From: CAVPDA01 sp963702495
Lineage (GTDB): Bacteria; Pseudomonadota; Gammaproteobacteria; Burkholderiales; Rhodocyclaceae
Direction: 5' to 3'
Length of the DNA: 64,000 nt
Assembly (NCBI GenBank): GCA_963702495.1
Contig: CAVPDA010000010.1
Coordinates: forward strand, 62,001 to 126,000
Part shown: positions 35,620-45,009 of the stretch, in pieces
Numbering within the stretch: position 1 is the stretch's first letter
How the letters are laid out: each line of letters starts with the position of its first letter
Program-made: the position numbers and the translations under genes
The notes under the pieces: model-generated
Databases searched by the model: none
Told to the model about the DNA's origin: nothing
The model's input: only the letters and a program-made list of their open reading frames with translations

Positions 35620-36807
35620 ATGCCCATAGTTCGAACCGAATTCTTGGACGCGTCGCCCGTGCCCAGGAAACGGCGACGATGGCGGGAAGGTGACGCAGAC
35701 CCCCTCGGCACTTTGCCTACCGAATGGCGGATACTCGCCGCCCGTTGGCTGAGGCGCGGCCAAGCGAGTGCAACAGGGTGCCGCTGGGATACCCTGGCTA
35801 AGGAAGCCGGCCCGGAGTCATTCACGCTCGCGCAGAAGCTGCTGGAATGGCTCGTAAGCGCCGGTTGGGTCGCGGTCGTCGAGGAACGACGGCACGGCGC
35901 TTGGTGGCCGGTGAGGATCGAGTTCACCGATCCCGCCAGGCTACGCGCGGCCTTGGGCCTGCCTGATCCGCAAGAACCGGCCCGGCGTTGGGCTCAGTTG
36001 CGCGCTGCTCTCGATCCCCCCGCCGAGCCGGAACTAGCGATCGCCATGGTACAACTCGACCTGCTTCCGCCGGCGCGGGCCGCGGACCGAGCGGAACTGC
36101 TGCTGGCGTTGTGCCGCTGGCGTCACGAGGAACGCAGTGGTACCCGTCGCGACTTCGGCCATTTCGCTCGGGGCGCCACCAAGTCCATCACCGATACCGA
36201 GTGGCGCTGGCTGGAGGAAAACGTTGATCTTGCCGCCTTCGCCATCGAGCGCCACACCCCGTTATTGCTGATCGCCGCACCGCTGGCACTGGAACTGCCG
36301 GATGGCGTTCTGGACATCCGCACCGTGCCTGATTTCGCCTCTCTCACCCCTGCGACCATTGCCAAGGCAGGCTCGGCAAGAGGCGACATCACCCATTGGC
36401 AATTGGTGGAAAACCGGACCAGCTTCGAGCGCGTTGCCCGCAATAGGAGGGCCGATGCGGCCGTAGTCTGGCTGCCGGGCTTTCCGCCACACTGGTGGCA
36501 GGGGGCCATGGCGCGACTGCTCTCGATCGCTCCCGCTCCCGTCCAGATCGCCTGCGACCCGGATCCCGCAGGAATCGCCATTGTCATGGAGGCCGGACGG
36601 ATATGGGCCGAGGCAGGCATCGGCTGGCAGCCGTGGCAGATGGATATCGCGCAGTTGGCGGCCCTGCGGGGGCGGCTACCCTTGACCCCCAGTGACCGCG
36701 AAATGCTGAGACGCCTCGCGCAACAGCGCTTGCCCGCCGCGCTTGCACAGCTTGCGGGTTGGATGATTGAACACGGGGAAAAGGGTGAGCAGGAAGGCTA
36801 CCTGTAG
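35620..36807 (+). CDS. jetD: JetD-like Toprim nuclease subunit (DUF3322/DUF2220)
   Basis: A 395-residue protein ending the Wadjet-like operon. The C-terminal Toprim-type core is visible: LVENRTSF with the catalytic Glu (about residue 264) and ACDPDPAGI with the Asp pair (about 311-316). The N-terminal DUF3322-like part includes RWDTLAKEAGPESF. JetD is topoisomerase VI-like and cleaves plasmid DNA extruded by the JetABC motor. It starts 58 bp after jetC. Catalytic acids appear intact even though jetC is broken. Confidence 0.8.
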   Translation: MPIVRTEFLDASPVPRKRRRWREGDADPLGTLPTEWRILAARWLRRGQASATGCRWDTLAKEAGPESFTLAQKLLEWLVSAGWVAVVEERRHGAWWPVRIEFTDPARLRAALGLPDPQEPARRWAQLRAALDPPAEPELAIAMVQLDLLPPARAADRAELLLALCRWRHEERSGTRRDFGHFARGATKSITDTEWRWLEENVDLAAFAIERHTPLLLIAAPLALELPDGVLDIRTVPDFASLTPATIAKAGSARGDITHWQLVENRTSFERVARNRRADAAVVWLPGFPPHWWQGAMARLLSIAPAPVQIACDPDPAGIAIVMEAGRIWAEAGIGWQPWQMDIAQLAALRGRLPLTPSDREMLRRLAQQRLPAALAQLAGWMIEHGEKGEQEGYL

Positions 36808-36877
36808 TTCGCGATTGCGCGCCGGTGGTAGAGTTGCCGCAGCGTCGAGTCCACAACCCCGCTTCCGAGAACTTGCC

Positions 36878-37396
36878 ATGCGCATCGCCAAAGACCGTTA
36901 CATGCTCCCCGAAGACTATTCCAAGAGGGAGGTGCACCACACCTCCTTCGCCTCGGTGTTCATCTATCCGGAGGTGGACGACACCATCCAGATCGAGATC
37001 AACCCGGCCGACCTGCGGGTCGACACGTTCCGCGCCAGCGGCGCCGGCGGCCAGCACATCAACAAGACCGACTCGGCCATCCGCATCACGCACCTGCCGA
37101 CCAACATCGTGGTGCAGTGCCAGAACGACCGCTCGCAGCACCGCAACCGCGCCGAGGCGATGGCGATGCTGAAATCCCGGCTCTACGAATTGGAACTGCG
37201 CAAGCGCCGTGACGCCCAGCAGAAGCTGGAGGATTCCAAGACCGACATCGGCTGGGGCCACCAGATCCGCAGCTACGTGCTCGATCAGTCGCGCATCAAG
37301 GATCTGCGCACCAACGTCGAGATCGGCAACACCCAGGCCGTGCTCGACGGCGACCTGGACGAATTCATCCAGGCCAGCCTGAAGCAGGGCGTGTGA
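36878..37396 (+). pseudogene. Truncated prfB 3' fragment fused to a short foreign N-terminus
   Basis: The last 153 codons of RF2, with the GAGGQ loop, are joined in frame to about 20 unrelated residues (MRIAKDRYMLPEDYSKREVH) from an ATG at 36878. The fragment lacks the codon-recognition domain. It is best read as the original end of prfB, left behind when the Wadjet-carrying DNA supplied a new 3' end upstream. A 172-residue protein could still be made, and its GGQ-only layout recalls rescue factors such as ArfB. It ends differently from prfB (cgtgtga). No strong ribosome site precedes it. Confidence 0.75.
36937..37389 (+). repeat. Direct repeat: prfB 3' end, copy 2
   Basis: Second copy of the 453-bp repeat, offset 6521 bp from copy 1. 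See the entry at 30416. Confidence 0.9.
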
Positions 37397-37408
37397 GCGG
37401 GAAATCGG

Positions 37409-37564
37409 TCAGCGCAGGTGCAGCTGATTGACGCCGATGAGGCCCGTAACGCCGATGACGATGAGATAGATGGCGACGATGTAGTTGAGCAGTCGCGGAG
37501 CAACCAGGATCAGGATGCCGGCGATCAGCGACACCAGGGGCGTAATGCTCAGGTTGAGGTTCAT
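37409..37564 (-). CDS. DUF3096 small membrane protein
   Basis: A 51-residue protein starting MNLNLSITPLVSLIAGILIL. Two hydrophobic helices, LVSLIAGILILVAP and LLNYIVAIYLIVIGVTGLIG, give the DUF3096 signature. Function is unknown. It is convergent with the prfB fragment and divergent from lysS. Confidence 0.8.
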   Translation of the reverse strand: MNLNLSITPLVSLIAGILILVAPRLLNYIVAIYLIVIGVTGLIGVNQLHLR

Positions 37565-37744
37565 GGGGCATTCCTCGTTGCCGGAAAGCCTCGGATGTTA
37601 CCGGCTTTGCGCGGCGCCGGTGGATCGGCGTGCTGCGGTCCCTGCCCGCCCCGCAGCACGTCCGAACCAGGGGTTTGCCCCAGGCCGGCCCCCGTTTCAC
37701 AATGCGAAGCTTGCAACACAACCTTACCCTTTGACGAGCCGATC

Positions 37745-39247
37745 ATGAGCGAGAAGAACACGCCGGTGCCGCAGGACGAAAACCAACTCATCGCCGAACG
37801 GCGCGCCAAGCTCGCCGCATGGCGGCGCAGCGGCGGCGCCTACCCGAACGATTTCTTCCGCGAGAATACTGCCGGCAAGCTGGACGAGATCTACGGCGAG
37901 AAGACGCACGAACAACTGGATGCCGCACCGGTACAGGTCAAGGTGGCCGGCCGCATGATGCTCAAGCGCGTCATGGGCAAGGCGAGCTTCGCCACGATCC
38001 AGGATCTGTCGGGGCGCATCCAGCTCTATGTCAGCAACGACGGCATCGGCGAGGCGGCGCACGGCGACTTCAAGCACTGGGACATCGGCGACATCGTCGG
38101 CGCCGTCGGCACCCTGTTCAAGACCAAGACCGGAGAGCTGACGGTGAAGTGCTCCGAACTGCGACTGCTGTCGAAGGCGCTGCGCCCGCTGCCGGAGAAG
38201 TTCCGCGGCCTCACCGACCCCGAGCAGAAGTACCGCAGCCGCCATCTCGACCTCATCACCAACGAGCAGACGCGCTTCACCTTCGTCGCCCGCAGCCGCA
38301 TCATCCAGGCCATCCGCCACTACATGACGGGGCATGGCTTCCTCGAAGTGGAGACGCCGATGATGCATCCCATCCCCGGCGGCGCCGCCGCCAAGCCCTT
38401 CAGCACCTTCCACAACGCGCTCGACATGCAGCTCTTCCTGCGCATCGCGCCCGAGCTCTACCTCAAGCGGCTGGTGGTGGGCGGCTTCGAGAAGGTGTTC
38501 GAGATCAACCGCAATTTCCGCAACGAGGGCCTCTCCCCGCGCCACAATCCCGAATTCACCATGATGGAGTTCTACGAAGCCTATACCGAGTACCGGCTGC
38601 TGATGAACTTCACCGAAGGGCTGCTGCGCCACGCGGCGCAGGAGGCGCTGGGGCGCCTGGAATTCGAGTACCAGGGGCGCACACTCGATCTGTCCAAGCC
38701 GTTCGCCCGCATGACCGTGGTCGAGGCGATCCGCCAGTACCATCCCGGCTTCAGCCTGGAACAGCTCGGCGACGAAGCCTGGCTGCGCACCAAGCTGCGG
38801 GAACTCGGTGTCGATGTGCGGCCGCATTCCGGTCTGGGCGCGCTGCAGCTCACCCTGTTCGAGGAGACGACCGAAAGCGAGCTGTTCGACCCGACGTTCA
38901 TCATCGACTATCCGGCGGAAGTGTCGCCGCTGGCGCGCCGCTCCGACGCCAATCCCGAAGTCACGGAACGCTTCGAGCTCTACATCGTCGGCCGCGAGAT
39001 CGCCAACGGCTTCTCCGAGCTGAACGACCCCGAGGATCAGGCCGCGCGCTTCGAGGAGCAGGCCAAGGCCAAGGCCGCCGGCGACGAGGAGGCGATGTAC
39101 TACGACGCCGATTACGTGCGCGCGCTGGAGTTCGGCCTGCCACCCACCGGCGGCTGCGGCATCGGCATCGACCGGCTGGTGATGCTGCTCACCGACAGCC
39201 CCAACATCCGCGACGTCATCCTCTTTCCTCATATGCGGCCTGAATGA
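37745..39247 (+). CDS. lysS: Lysyl-tRNA synthetase, class II
   Basis: A 500-residue class II LysRS. The N-terminal OB anticodon-binding domain (VKVAGRMMLKRVMGKASFA) spans about 60-150. Class II motif 1 lies near FLEVETPMMHPIPGGA, motif 2 is NRNFRNEGLSPRHNPEFTMM, and motif 3 is PPTGGCGIGIDRLVMLL. It charges tRNA-Lys. It normally follows prfB directly in proteobacteria; here the Wadjet insertion and a prfB fragment lie between. Confidence 0.96.
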   Translation: MSEKNTPVPQDENQLIAERRAKLAAWRRSGGAYPNDFFRENTAGKLDEIYGEKTHEQLDAAPVQVKVAGRMMLKRVMGKASFATIQDLSGRIQLYVSNDGIGEAAHGDFKHWDIGDIVGAVGTLFKTKTGELTVKCSELRLLSKALRPLPEKFRGLTDPEQKYRSRHLDLITNEQTRFTFVARSRIIQAIRHYMTGHGFLEVETPMMHPIPGGAAAKPFSTFHNALDMQLFLRIAPELYLKRLVVGGFEKVFEINRNFRNEGLSPRHNPEFTMMEFYEAYTEYRLLMNFTEGLLRHAAQEALGRLEFEYQGRTLDLSKPFARMTVVEAIRQYHPGFSLEQLGDEAWLRTKLRELGVDVRPHSGLGALQLTLFEETTESELFDPTFIIDYPAEVSPLARRSDANPEVTERFELYIVGREIANGFSELNDPEDQAARFEEQAKAKAAGDEEAMYYDADYVRALEFGLPPTGGCGIGIDRLVMLLTDSPNIRDVILFPHMRPE

Positions 39248-39330
39248 CCGTCCGGCTGGCGTAACCTGCCGGTTCGCGCCGGTCGGCGGGTTGCGCCGCA
39301 TGCGCGGCCAACCCGCCCTGCGCCGCCCGA

Positions 39331-41265
39331 ATGCCGATTCTCCCCGCCCGCCTCGCCTTCGCTGCCGACGGCACGCCGTATTCGCCGCAGTTCGGCGATG
39401 TCTATCATTCCGCCGACGGCGGACTCGCTCAGGCGCGGCACGTCTTTCTCGGCGGCAACGGCCTGCCCGGGCGCTGGCGCGGCCGCGACACCTTCGTCAC
39501 CATCGAAACCGGTTTCGGCCTCGGACTGAACTTCCTCGCCACCTGGGACGCATGGCGCGCCGACGCGCAGCGCTGCGACCGCCTGCATTTCGTCTCGGTG
39601 GAGAAGCATCCCTTCGGCGCCGACGATCTGGTCCGGCTGCATGTCTGCTGGCCGGAACTCGCCGCCGTGTCAGAACGATTGGTGCGGGCATGGCCGCCGC
39701 TGGTGCCGGGTTTCCACCGCCTGCACTTCGAAGACGGCCGGCTCACCCTTACGCTGCTGTTGGGGGACATCGCCGACTTGCTGCCGAAGCTGCAGGCGGC
39801 GGCGGACGCCATCTACCTCGACGGTTTCGCCCCGGAGAAGAATCCGGGGATGTGGTCGGAGACTATCTTCCGCCAACTGGCGCGACTGGCGAAACCGGAA
39901 GCCACCCTCGCCACCTGGACGGTCGCCGGAGCGGTGCGGCAGGGACTGGCCGACGCCGGATTCCTGGTGACCAAACGCCCCGGCTTCGGCCGCAAGCGCG
40001 AGATGCTCTGCGGCACCCTGCCCGCTTCGCATACCTGCCGCACGCATCTCGGCGAAGCGGCCCGCGCCGGCAAGGCAGTGGTCATCGGCGCCGGCCTCGC
40101 CGGGACCCACGCCGCCGAGCGGCTGGCGGCGCGCGGCTGGGAGGTGGAGGTGCTGGAGCAGGCCGGCGGCCCGGCGCAGGGAGCATCCGGCAACCTCGCC
40201 GGCGTGCTGCGACCGCTGCCCAGCATCGACGACAACCGGCTGGCGCGCCTGACGCGCGCCGGCTTCCTGTATGCCCTGGGCCATCTCACCGCCCTGGCGC
40301 AGGCCGGCCATGCGCCGCTCTGGCAGGCCTGCGGCGTGCTGCATCTCGCGCGCGACCCAGCCCATGCCGCGAAGCAGCGGCAGGCGGTGGAAGCGCTGGC
40401 GCTGCCTGCCGACTTCGTGCGCATCGTGACGCGCGAGGAAGCGACAGAACTGGCGCGCTGGCCGGTCGCGGCCGGCGGCTGGTGGTTTCCTTCCGGCGGC
40501 TGGGTCAATCCGCCGAGCCTGTGCCACGCCAATCTCGCGCTCCACGGGGAACGGGTGCGGGTGCGCCATGGCGTTCGCGCAAGCCGCCTGGAACGCGACG
40601 GCAGCGACTGGCTGGTGCTCGACGCGGCCGGCGCAACGATCGCCCGGACGCCGGTGGTGATCCTCGCCAACGGCGCGCAGGCAGCGGATTTCAGCCAGGC
40701 CGCCGGGCTGCCGCTGCGCACGGCGCGCGGCCAGGTCTCGCACCTGCCCGCAGAACGAACCCCTTCCCTGGACATCGTGGTATGCCGTCTCGGCTACGTC
40801 GCACCGGCCGTGGATGGCGTGCGCTGCGCCGGCGCGACCTTTCTCGCCGACGACACGGATACCGGAATGCGCGAGGCGGATCACCGGGAAAACCTGGCGC
40901 GTCTCGAATTCATGCTGCCGAATTACGCGCAGGGAATCGAACCGGTCGCGCTCGACGGGCGGGTCGGCTTGCGCGCCATGCTGCCGGACCGTCTGCCCAT
41001 GGCCGGCGAACTGCCGCAGCCGCTGCCGGCGGGGTCGCCTGGCGCGGCGCATCTGCGGGACGTGCGGCGCTGGCCCGGTCTCTACGGCCTGCTCGGCTAC
41101 GGTGCCCGCGGCCTGGTCTGGGCGGCACTGGCGGCGGAGCTTGTCGCCTCGCGGCTCAACGGCGAGCCCTTGCCCCTGCCCAGGGATCTGGTGGAGGCGG
41201 TGGATCCGGCGCGCTTCCTGCTGCGCGGCCGCGCGCGCACGCATCTACCCCGCGACCCCGATTGA
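39331..41265 (+). CDS. mnmC: Bifunctional tRNA mnm5s2U34 enzyme MnmC
   Basis: A 644-residue fusion. The N-terminal methyltransferase (MnmD, residues 1-235) has the SAM motif ETGFGLGLNFL and AIYLDGFAPEKNP. The C-terminal FAD oxidoreductase (from about 250) has VIGAGLAGTHAAERLA and GCG-type end GLYGLLGYGARGLVW. It removes the carboxymethyl group and then methylates to finish mnm5s2U34 in tRNA. Full length. Confidence 0.94.
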   Translation: MPILPARLAFAADGTPYSPQFGDVYHSADGGLAQARHVFLGGNGLPGRWRGRDTFVTIETGFGLGLNFLATWDAWRADAQRCDRLHFVSVEKHPFGADDLVRLHVCWPELAAVSERLVRAWPPLVPGFHRLHFEDGRLTLTLLLGDIADLLPKLQAAADAIYLDGFAPEKNPGMWSETIFRQLARLAKPEATLATWTVAGAVRQGLADAGFLVTKRPGFGRKREMLCGTLPASHTCRTHLGEAARAGKAVVIGAGLAGTHAAERLAARGWEVEVLEQAGGPAQGASGNLAGVLRPLPSIDDNRLARLTRAGFLYALGHLTALAQAGHAPLWQACGVLHLARDPAHAAKQRQAVEALALPADFVRIVTREEATELARWPVAAGGWWFPSGGWVNPPSLCHANLALHGERVRVRHGVRASRLERDGSDWLVLDAAGATIARTPVVILANGAQAADFSQAAGLPLRTARGQVSHLPAERTPSLDIVVCRLGYVAPAVDGVRCAGATFLADDTDTGMREADHRENLARLEFMLPNYAQGIEPVALDGRVGLRAMLPDRLPMAGELPQPLPAGSPGAAHLRDVRRWPGLYGLLGYGARGLVWAALAAELVASRLNGEPLPLPRDLVEAVDPARFLLRGRARTHLPRDPD

Positions 41266-41388
41266 TCCGCTGCTGTCGGGTGCTCCCGACGCCTGCGGAC
41301 CAATGTGTAACAAGTCTTTTCGAACGTCATCAATGCCTTGCCGCCGGCGTTATGATCCGCAGGCAATGTCCCCAGAGAGGCAAGGATC

Positions 41389-42153
41389 ATGGAAACCATG
41401 CAAGGCAAGACCAGACTTCATCCCGTGCTGTGGGTGGCGGCAGTCGCCGTCACCATTTTCAGCGCCGTAGGCATCGGTGCCATCACCGGTATCCTCCCCA
41501 TCGCCGGCAGCAGCCCCAAAGCCGTCGCCCCCCTGACTGCGACCACGCCTGCGTTACAGCCGCAGACCGGGCAGAGCGCGGACACCGGCGCGCCGCCCGC
41601 GGCCGCCGCTGAGCCCGCGGCGCCGCAGACCCATCCCGCGCCGGCGCCGGTCACGGCACACCAGGCCGTCCAGCCGGAACCGAAGCCGGCGCCGAAGAAG
41701 CAGGTGTCCCACGCCAAACCCAAGCCGGTGCAGGTGGCGCAGAACGACTACGCACCGGCTCCCGTGGTCGAACATTCCCCCTCCCGCAGCGTCGAGCCGC
41801 CCGCGCCGGTCGCCAGCGTCTGCACGGGCTGCGGCATGATCGAATCGGTGCGCGAACTGAAGCAGCAGGGGGAAGGATCAGGCCTCGGCGCGGTGGCCGG
41901 CGGCGTGCTCGGCGGCGTGCTCGGCCATCAGGTCGGCGGCGGCCGCGGCAAGGATGTCGCCACGGTGGTGGGAGCGGTGGGCGGCGCGATCGCCGGTCAC
42001 CAGGTGGAAAAGACCGTACGCACCGGTTCCAAGTACGAGATCGTGGTGCGCTACGAGGACGGATCGAGCCAGAAGTTCGAGCACGACCAGCCGCCCGCCT
42101 GGCGCAGCGGCGACCGCGTCAAGGTGGTGAATGGCGTGATCACCGCCATTTGA
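41389..42153 (+). CDS. Glycine-zipper (SlyB-like) envelope protein
   Basis: A 254-residue protein. One N-terminal membrane helix (about 12-36, LWVAAVAVTIFSAVGIGAIT) anchors it. A long Pro/Ala-rich linker (about 45-140) spans the periplasm. The C-terminal domain is a glycine-zipper 2TM module (AVAGGVLGGVLGHQVGGGRG, about 165-200) followed by a beta-rich end (VVRYEDGSSQKFEHD). There is no lipobox. By family it would be an envelope-integrity factor. The ribosome site GAGAGGCAAGG precedes ATG 41389. Confidence 0.82.
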   Translation: METMQGKTRLHPVLWVAAVAVTIFSAVGIGAITGILPIAGSSPKAVAPLTATTPALQPQTGQSADTGAPPAAAAEPAAPQTHPAPAPVTAHQAVQPEPKPAPKKQVSHAKPKPVQVAQNDYAPAPVVEHSPSRSVEPPAPVASVCTGCGMIESVRELKQQGEGSGLGAVAGGVLGGVLGHQVGGGRGKDVATVVGAVGGAIAGHQVEKTVRTGSKYEIVVRYEDGSSQKFEHDQPPAWRSGDRVKVVNGVITAI

Positions 42154-42273
42154 GGCATCCGAGCCGGCGACACCCTACTCCGCGGCGTACCTGCGCGTGC
42201 GCCGCACTCCGAAACAACTTCCGGCGCCGCTTCGTGCGGCGTCTGTCGTTTGCCCACCCTTCGCGGGCTGCCG

Positions 42274-43665
42274 TCAGACGTGGCGCGACATGCGCGCCAC
42301 CACGATGTCGCGCCCGAGAGCTTCCAGCACCGCGTCGATCGAGGGCGTCTGGGGCTGGCCGAGGATCAGCACGCGCAGCGGAATGGCCACCTGCGGCATC
42401 TTCAGGCCGTGGGCCGACACGACTTCCTTGAGCGTCTGGTTGAGCGCAGCGCGCTCCCACGCCACTTCGCCGAAACGGCGCTTCAAGTCCTGCAGCGCCG
42501 GCCGCACCTGATCGGTGACATGCTGCAGCAGCAGGTCGACCGCGGGGTCGATCTCCACGTAGAAGGGCTCGGCTGCGTCCGCCAGTTCGTTCAGCGTCGC
42601 CACCCGCTCCTTGTAGAGTTCCACCACGCTTTCCAGCCGCGGCCCGGACGCGGTCGCCACGCCGCGCGCCTGCAGGCGCCGCGCCGCCTCGGCCGCCAGA
42701 ACGGTGATATCGGCAGCCTTGAGATAGTGCTGGTTGAGCCACAGCAGCTTGTCGGTGTTGAACTGCGCCGCCGAGGGGGTGATGTGATCGAGGTCGAACC
42801 ACTCGCAGAACTGGGCGACGGAGAAGATCTCCGCGTCGCCGTGAGACCAGCCGAGGCGGGCAAGATAGTTGATCACCGCCGCCGGCAGGAAGCCGTCCTC
42901 GTCGTACTGCATGACGCTCACCGCACCGTGGCGCTTGGACAGCTTCTGCCCGTCGTCGCCTAGAATCATCGACAGGTGCGCGTACTGCGGCAGAGGCGCG
43001 CCCAGAGCCCGCAGGATGTTGATCTGGCGCGGCGTGTTGTTGACGTGGTCGTCACCGCGGATGACGTGGGTGATGCCCATATCCAGGTCGTCGACGATGA
43101 CGCCGAAGTTGTAGGTGGGCACGCCGTCGGCGCGCAGGATGACCAGATCGTCCAGTTCGCCGTTGTCGAACTCAATGTGGCCCTTGACCAGGTCCTTCCA
43201 CGCCACCGTACCCAAGGTCGGATTGCGAAAGCGCAGGACCGGCTTGACACCGGGCGGCGGCGTCCGGCCGGCGGCGTTTTCCGGCCGCCAGCGGCCGTCG
43301 TAGCGCGGCTTTTCGCCCCGCGCCCGCTGCGCCTCGCGCATCGCGTCCAGTTCCTCCTTGCTGGCGTAGCACCAGTAGGCATGATCGGCGGCGATCAGTT
43401 GCTGCGCCGCCTCGCGGTAGCGGTCGAGGCGCTGCATCTGATGGAACGGGCCCTCGTCCCAGTCCAGGCCGAGCCAGCGCATGCCGTCGAGGATCGCATC
43501 GATGGCGGCCTGGGTCGAGCGCTCGACGTCCGTGTCCTCGATACGCAAAATGAACTGGCCGCCGTGCCGGCGGGCGTAGGCCCAGGAGAAGAGCGCGGTG
43601 CGCGCGCCGCCGATGTGGAGATAACCGGTCGGGCTGGGAGCGAAACGGGTACGGACCGTAGTCAT
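42274..43665 (-). CDS. gltX: Glutamyl-tRNA synthetase
   Basis: A 463-residue class I GluRS. The HIGH-type motif is in SPTGYLHIGGARTALF (about residue 10-25) and the KMSKS-type motif is KLSKRHG (about 240). The C-terminal helical anticodon-binding domain follows. It charges tRNA-Glu. It is discriminating or non-discriminating by family knowledge only; the sequence does not tell me which. Confidence 0.96.
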   Translation of the reverse strand: MTTVRTRFAPSPTGYLHIGGARTALFSWAYARRHGGQFILRIEDTDVERSTQAAIDAILDGMRWLGLDWDEGPFHQMQRLDRYREAAQQLIAADHAYWCYASKEELDAMREAQRARGEKPRYDGRWRPENAAGRTPPPGVKPVLRFRNPTLGTVAWKDLVKGHIEFDNGELDDLVILRADGVPTYNFGVIVDDLDMGITHVIRGDDHVNNTPRQINILRALGAPLPQYAHLSMILGDDGQKLSKRHGAVSVMQYDEDGFLPAAVINYLARLGWSHGDAEIFSVAQFCEWFDLDHITPSAAQFNTDKLLWLNQHYLKAADITVLAAEAARRLQARGVATASGPRLESVVELYKERVATLNELADAAEPFYVEIDPAVDLLLQHVTDQVRPALQDLKRRFGEVAWERAALNQTLKEVVSAHGLKMPQVAIPLRVLILGQPQTPSIDAVLEALGRDIVVARMSRHV

Positions 43666-43694
43666 GGCGAAAAAGCCAGCATTTTACGCGGATT

Positions 43695-43868
43695 TCCAAG
43701 CCGTTGAGTTAATCTGTTGATATGATCCCATCGACCCGCTTGAAGCGCAGAGCTTGGCTCTGGCGGGATTTTCTTCGTTCGTGATTTATTCTCCAAGGAA
43801 AAGTCTGCAAACCCAAGCGGGCTGCGGCATTCAACCGTTCGATCAACAGATTAACTCAACGGCTTGGA
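43695..43868. repeat. MITE-like element with 27-bp perfect terminal inverted repeats
   Basis: The left end tccaagccgttgagttaatc (27 bp to 43721) is repeated exactly in reverse complement at 43842-43868. The 120-bp interior codes for nothing convincing. Immediately outside, ATT precedes the left repeat, and ATT follows the right one if the repeat is trimmed by a base, a possible 3-bp duplication. It lies between gltX and tRNA-Val. Confidence 0.55.
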
Positions 43869-43940
43869 TTCACTCCGGTAACCCCAAGCCGGCGCGCGGA
43901 TTGACCGTGCGGCGCTCGGCCATTACAATGCGCGTCCTTC

Positions 43941-44015
43941 GGGCGGTTAGTTCAGCGGTAGAACGCTCGCCTCACACGCGAGAGGTCACTGGTTCGATCC
44001 CAGTACCGCCCACCA
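43941..44015 (+). tRNA. tRNA-Val(CAC)
   Basis: A 75-nt tRNA with encoded CCA. Acceptor stem gggcggt/accgccc, D-arm with gttcagcggtagaac, anticodon stem ctcgc/gcgag with loop CTCACAC (anticodon CAC, valine), and T-arm ctggttcgatcccag. The 3' end marks the left border of the accessory region at 44-50.5 kb, a usual integration site, though I find no integrase or repeated tRNA end. Confidence 0.95.
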
Positions 44016-44193
44016 GAACATTTCACTGTTAATTCAATGCATTAGACAAAGATCTCTGTATCATAGATGGATGCAGTATCGGTGGCTATGTGCTTGTTTT
44101 GGCGTGAAACGAAAATCGGCAATGATACAGCCCCAAGAGGGTCGCTCGCCCTGACCCAAAGTCCAGACCTGTTATTCCGAGTCTCTTTTCCCA

Positions 44194-44517
44194 TTAGGTA
44201 TTGATGCCGTCAAATGCCGACGGACGTCGCCAATAGCGACGCGGGTTTCGGCTGGAACCCGACCACCGGTCAAGCGCGCGGAACCAGCCGAGGTAGTTGG
44301 CCAGATGGCGCGTCGCGACGCCGTGGAATCGGCGGATCCATCCCTTGAGCCGGCTGTCGTAGGCACTCACGTTCTGGATGTGATAATCGCCAGCGATGAC
44401 TCGCTGTCCGGCAGACACATGGATCGGCCGGTGAGCGACGCCGATCTGCTTGTCGGCTGCGGCACGCATGCTGCTCCCGTCATTGCAGAGGATGGCATCG
44501 GCGGCGAGGATGGGTAA
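44194..44517 (-). pseudogene. ISXO2-like transposase C-terminal fragment
   Basis: About 108 codons of an IS1595/ISXO2-type transposase C-terminus (AADAILCNDGSSM; YHIQNVSAYDSRLKGWIRR; LANYLGWFRALDR), ending at TAA. The N-terminal two thirds are missing; homology stops near 44517. It differs in sequence from the intact IS1595 transposase at 681-1727, so it comes from another element. Confidence 0.75.
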
Positions 44518-44579
44518 GGGCCTCGCCCGCCGAGCTTCGGGTCGGGTTGTTCCAAGCGCTCGTGCTGCGTACTATCGCT

Positions 44580-44750
44580 CGGCATCCTCGCCGCACCAAG
44601 ATAGCGAAACAACATAAGCAAGACGTTTTAATCACATAATCAATGACTCGTACATTTAACTTCAAGTGATATATTGTTTTTGAGATCTTGTGCGAGTTAG
44701 CGTAGCGGCGAAGGGTGCGCTGGCATTCGCGCACCTTTTTCGTAGCTGAA
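44580..44750 (+). repeat. AT-rich repeat A with hairpin and T run
   Basis: It aligns without gaps to repeat B 430 bp downstream from ttcaagtgat (44661) onward, at roughly 65-70% identity. It also shares an upstream cctcgc-gcac block. It ends in the hairpin ggtgcgc-tggcatt-cgcgcacc followed by TTTTT (44714-44740), which looks like an intrinsic terminator. It may encode a small RNA. Confidence 0.45.
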
Positions 44751-45009
44751 GTGCGTAGGGCAATTGATGGCGCCCTGGAGGCTTTGTACGCACGAGCGCG
44801 TGCGTTGGAGTTCGGTTGAGCAAGGACAGTTACAACTCCAGCAAGTCGCCGTTTTCCGACGGTCTCGCCCAGATGCCGCACGGGGAGTGATTTCGCCTGT
44901 GCGATAAGCACCACAAGTTGCATTCGGCAGTTGGTGTGCCGAGGAAGCGGCCAAATCCACCGAGATCAAGGGGCTTGGCTAGCCCAAGCCGGCCCTGCCG
45001 TTCACTTTC

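Noticed and set aside
30880..36807. MukBEF condensin instead of Wadjet
   Set aside because: The SMC is far shorter than MukB, a fourth gene with a Toprim-like DPDPAG core follows, and the gene order A-B-C-D matches Wadjet/Mks with nuclease.
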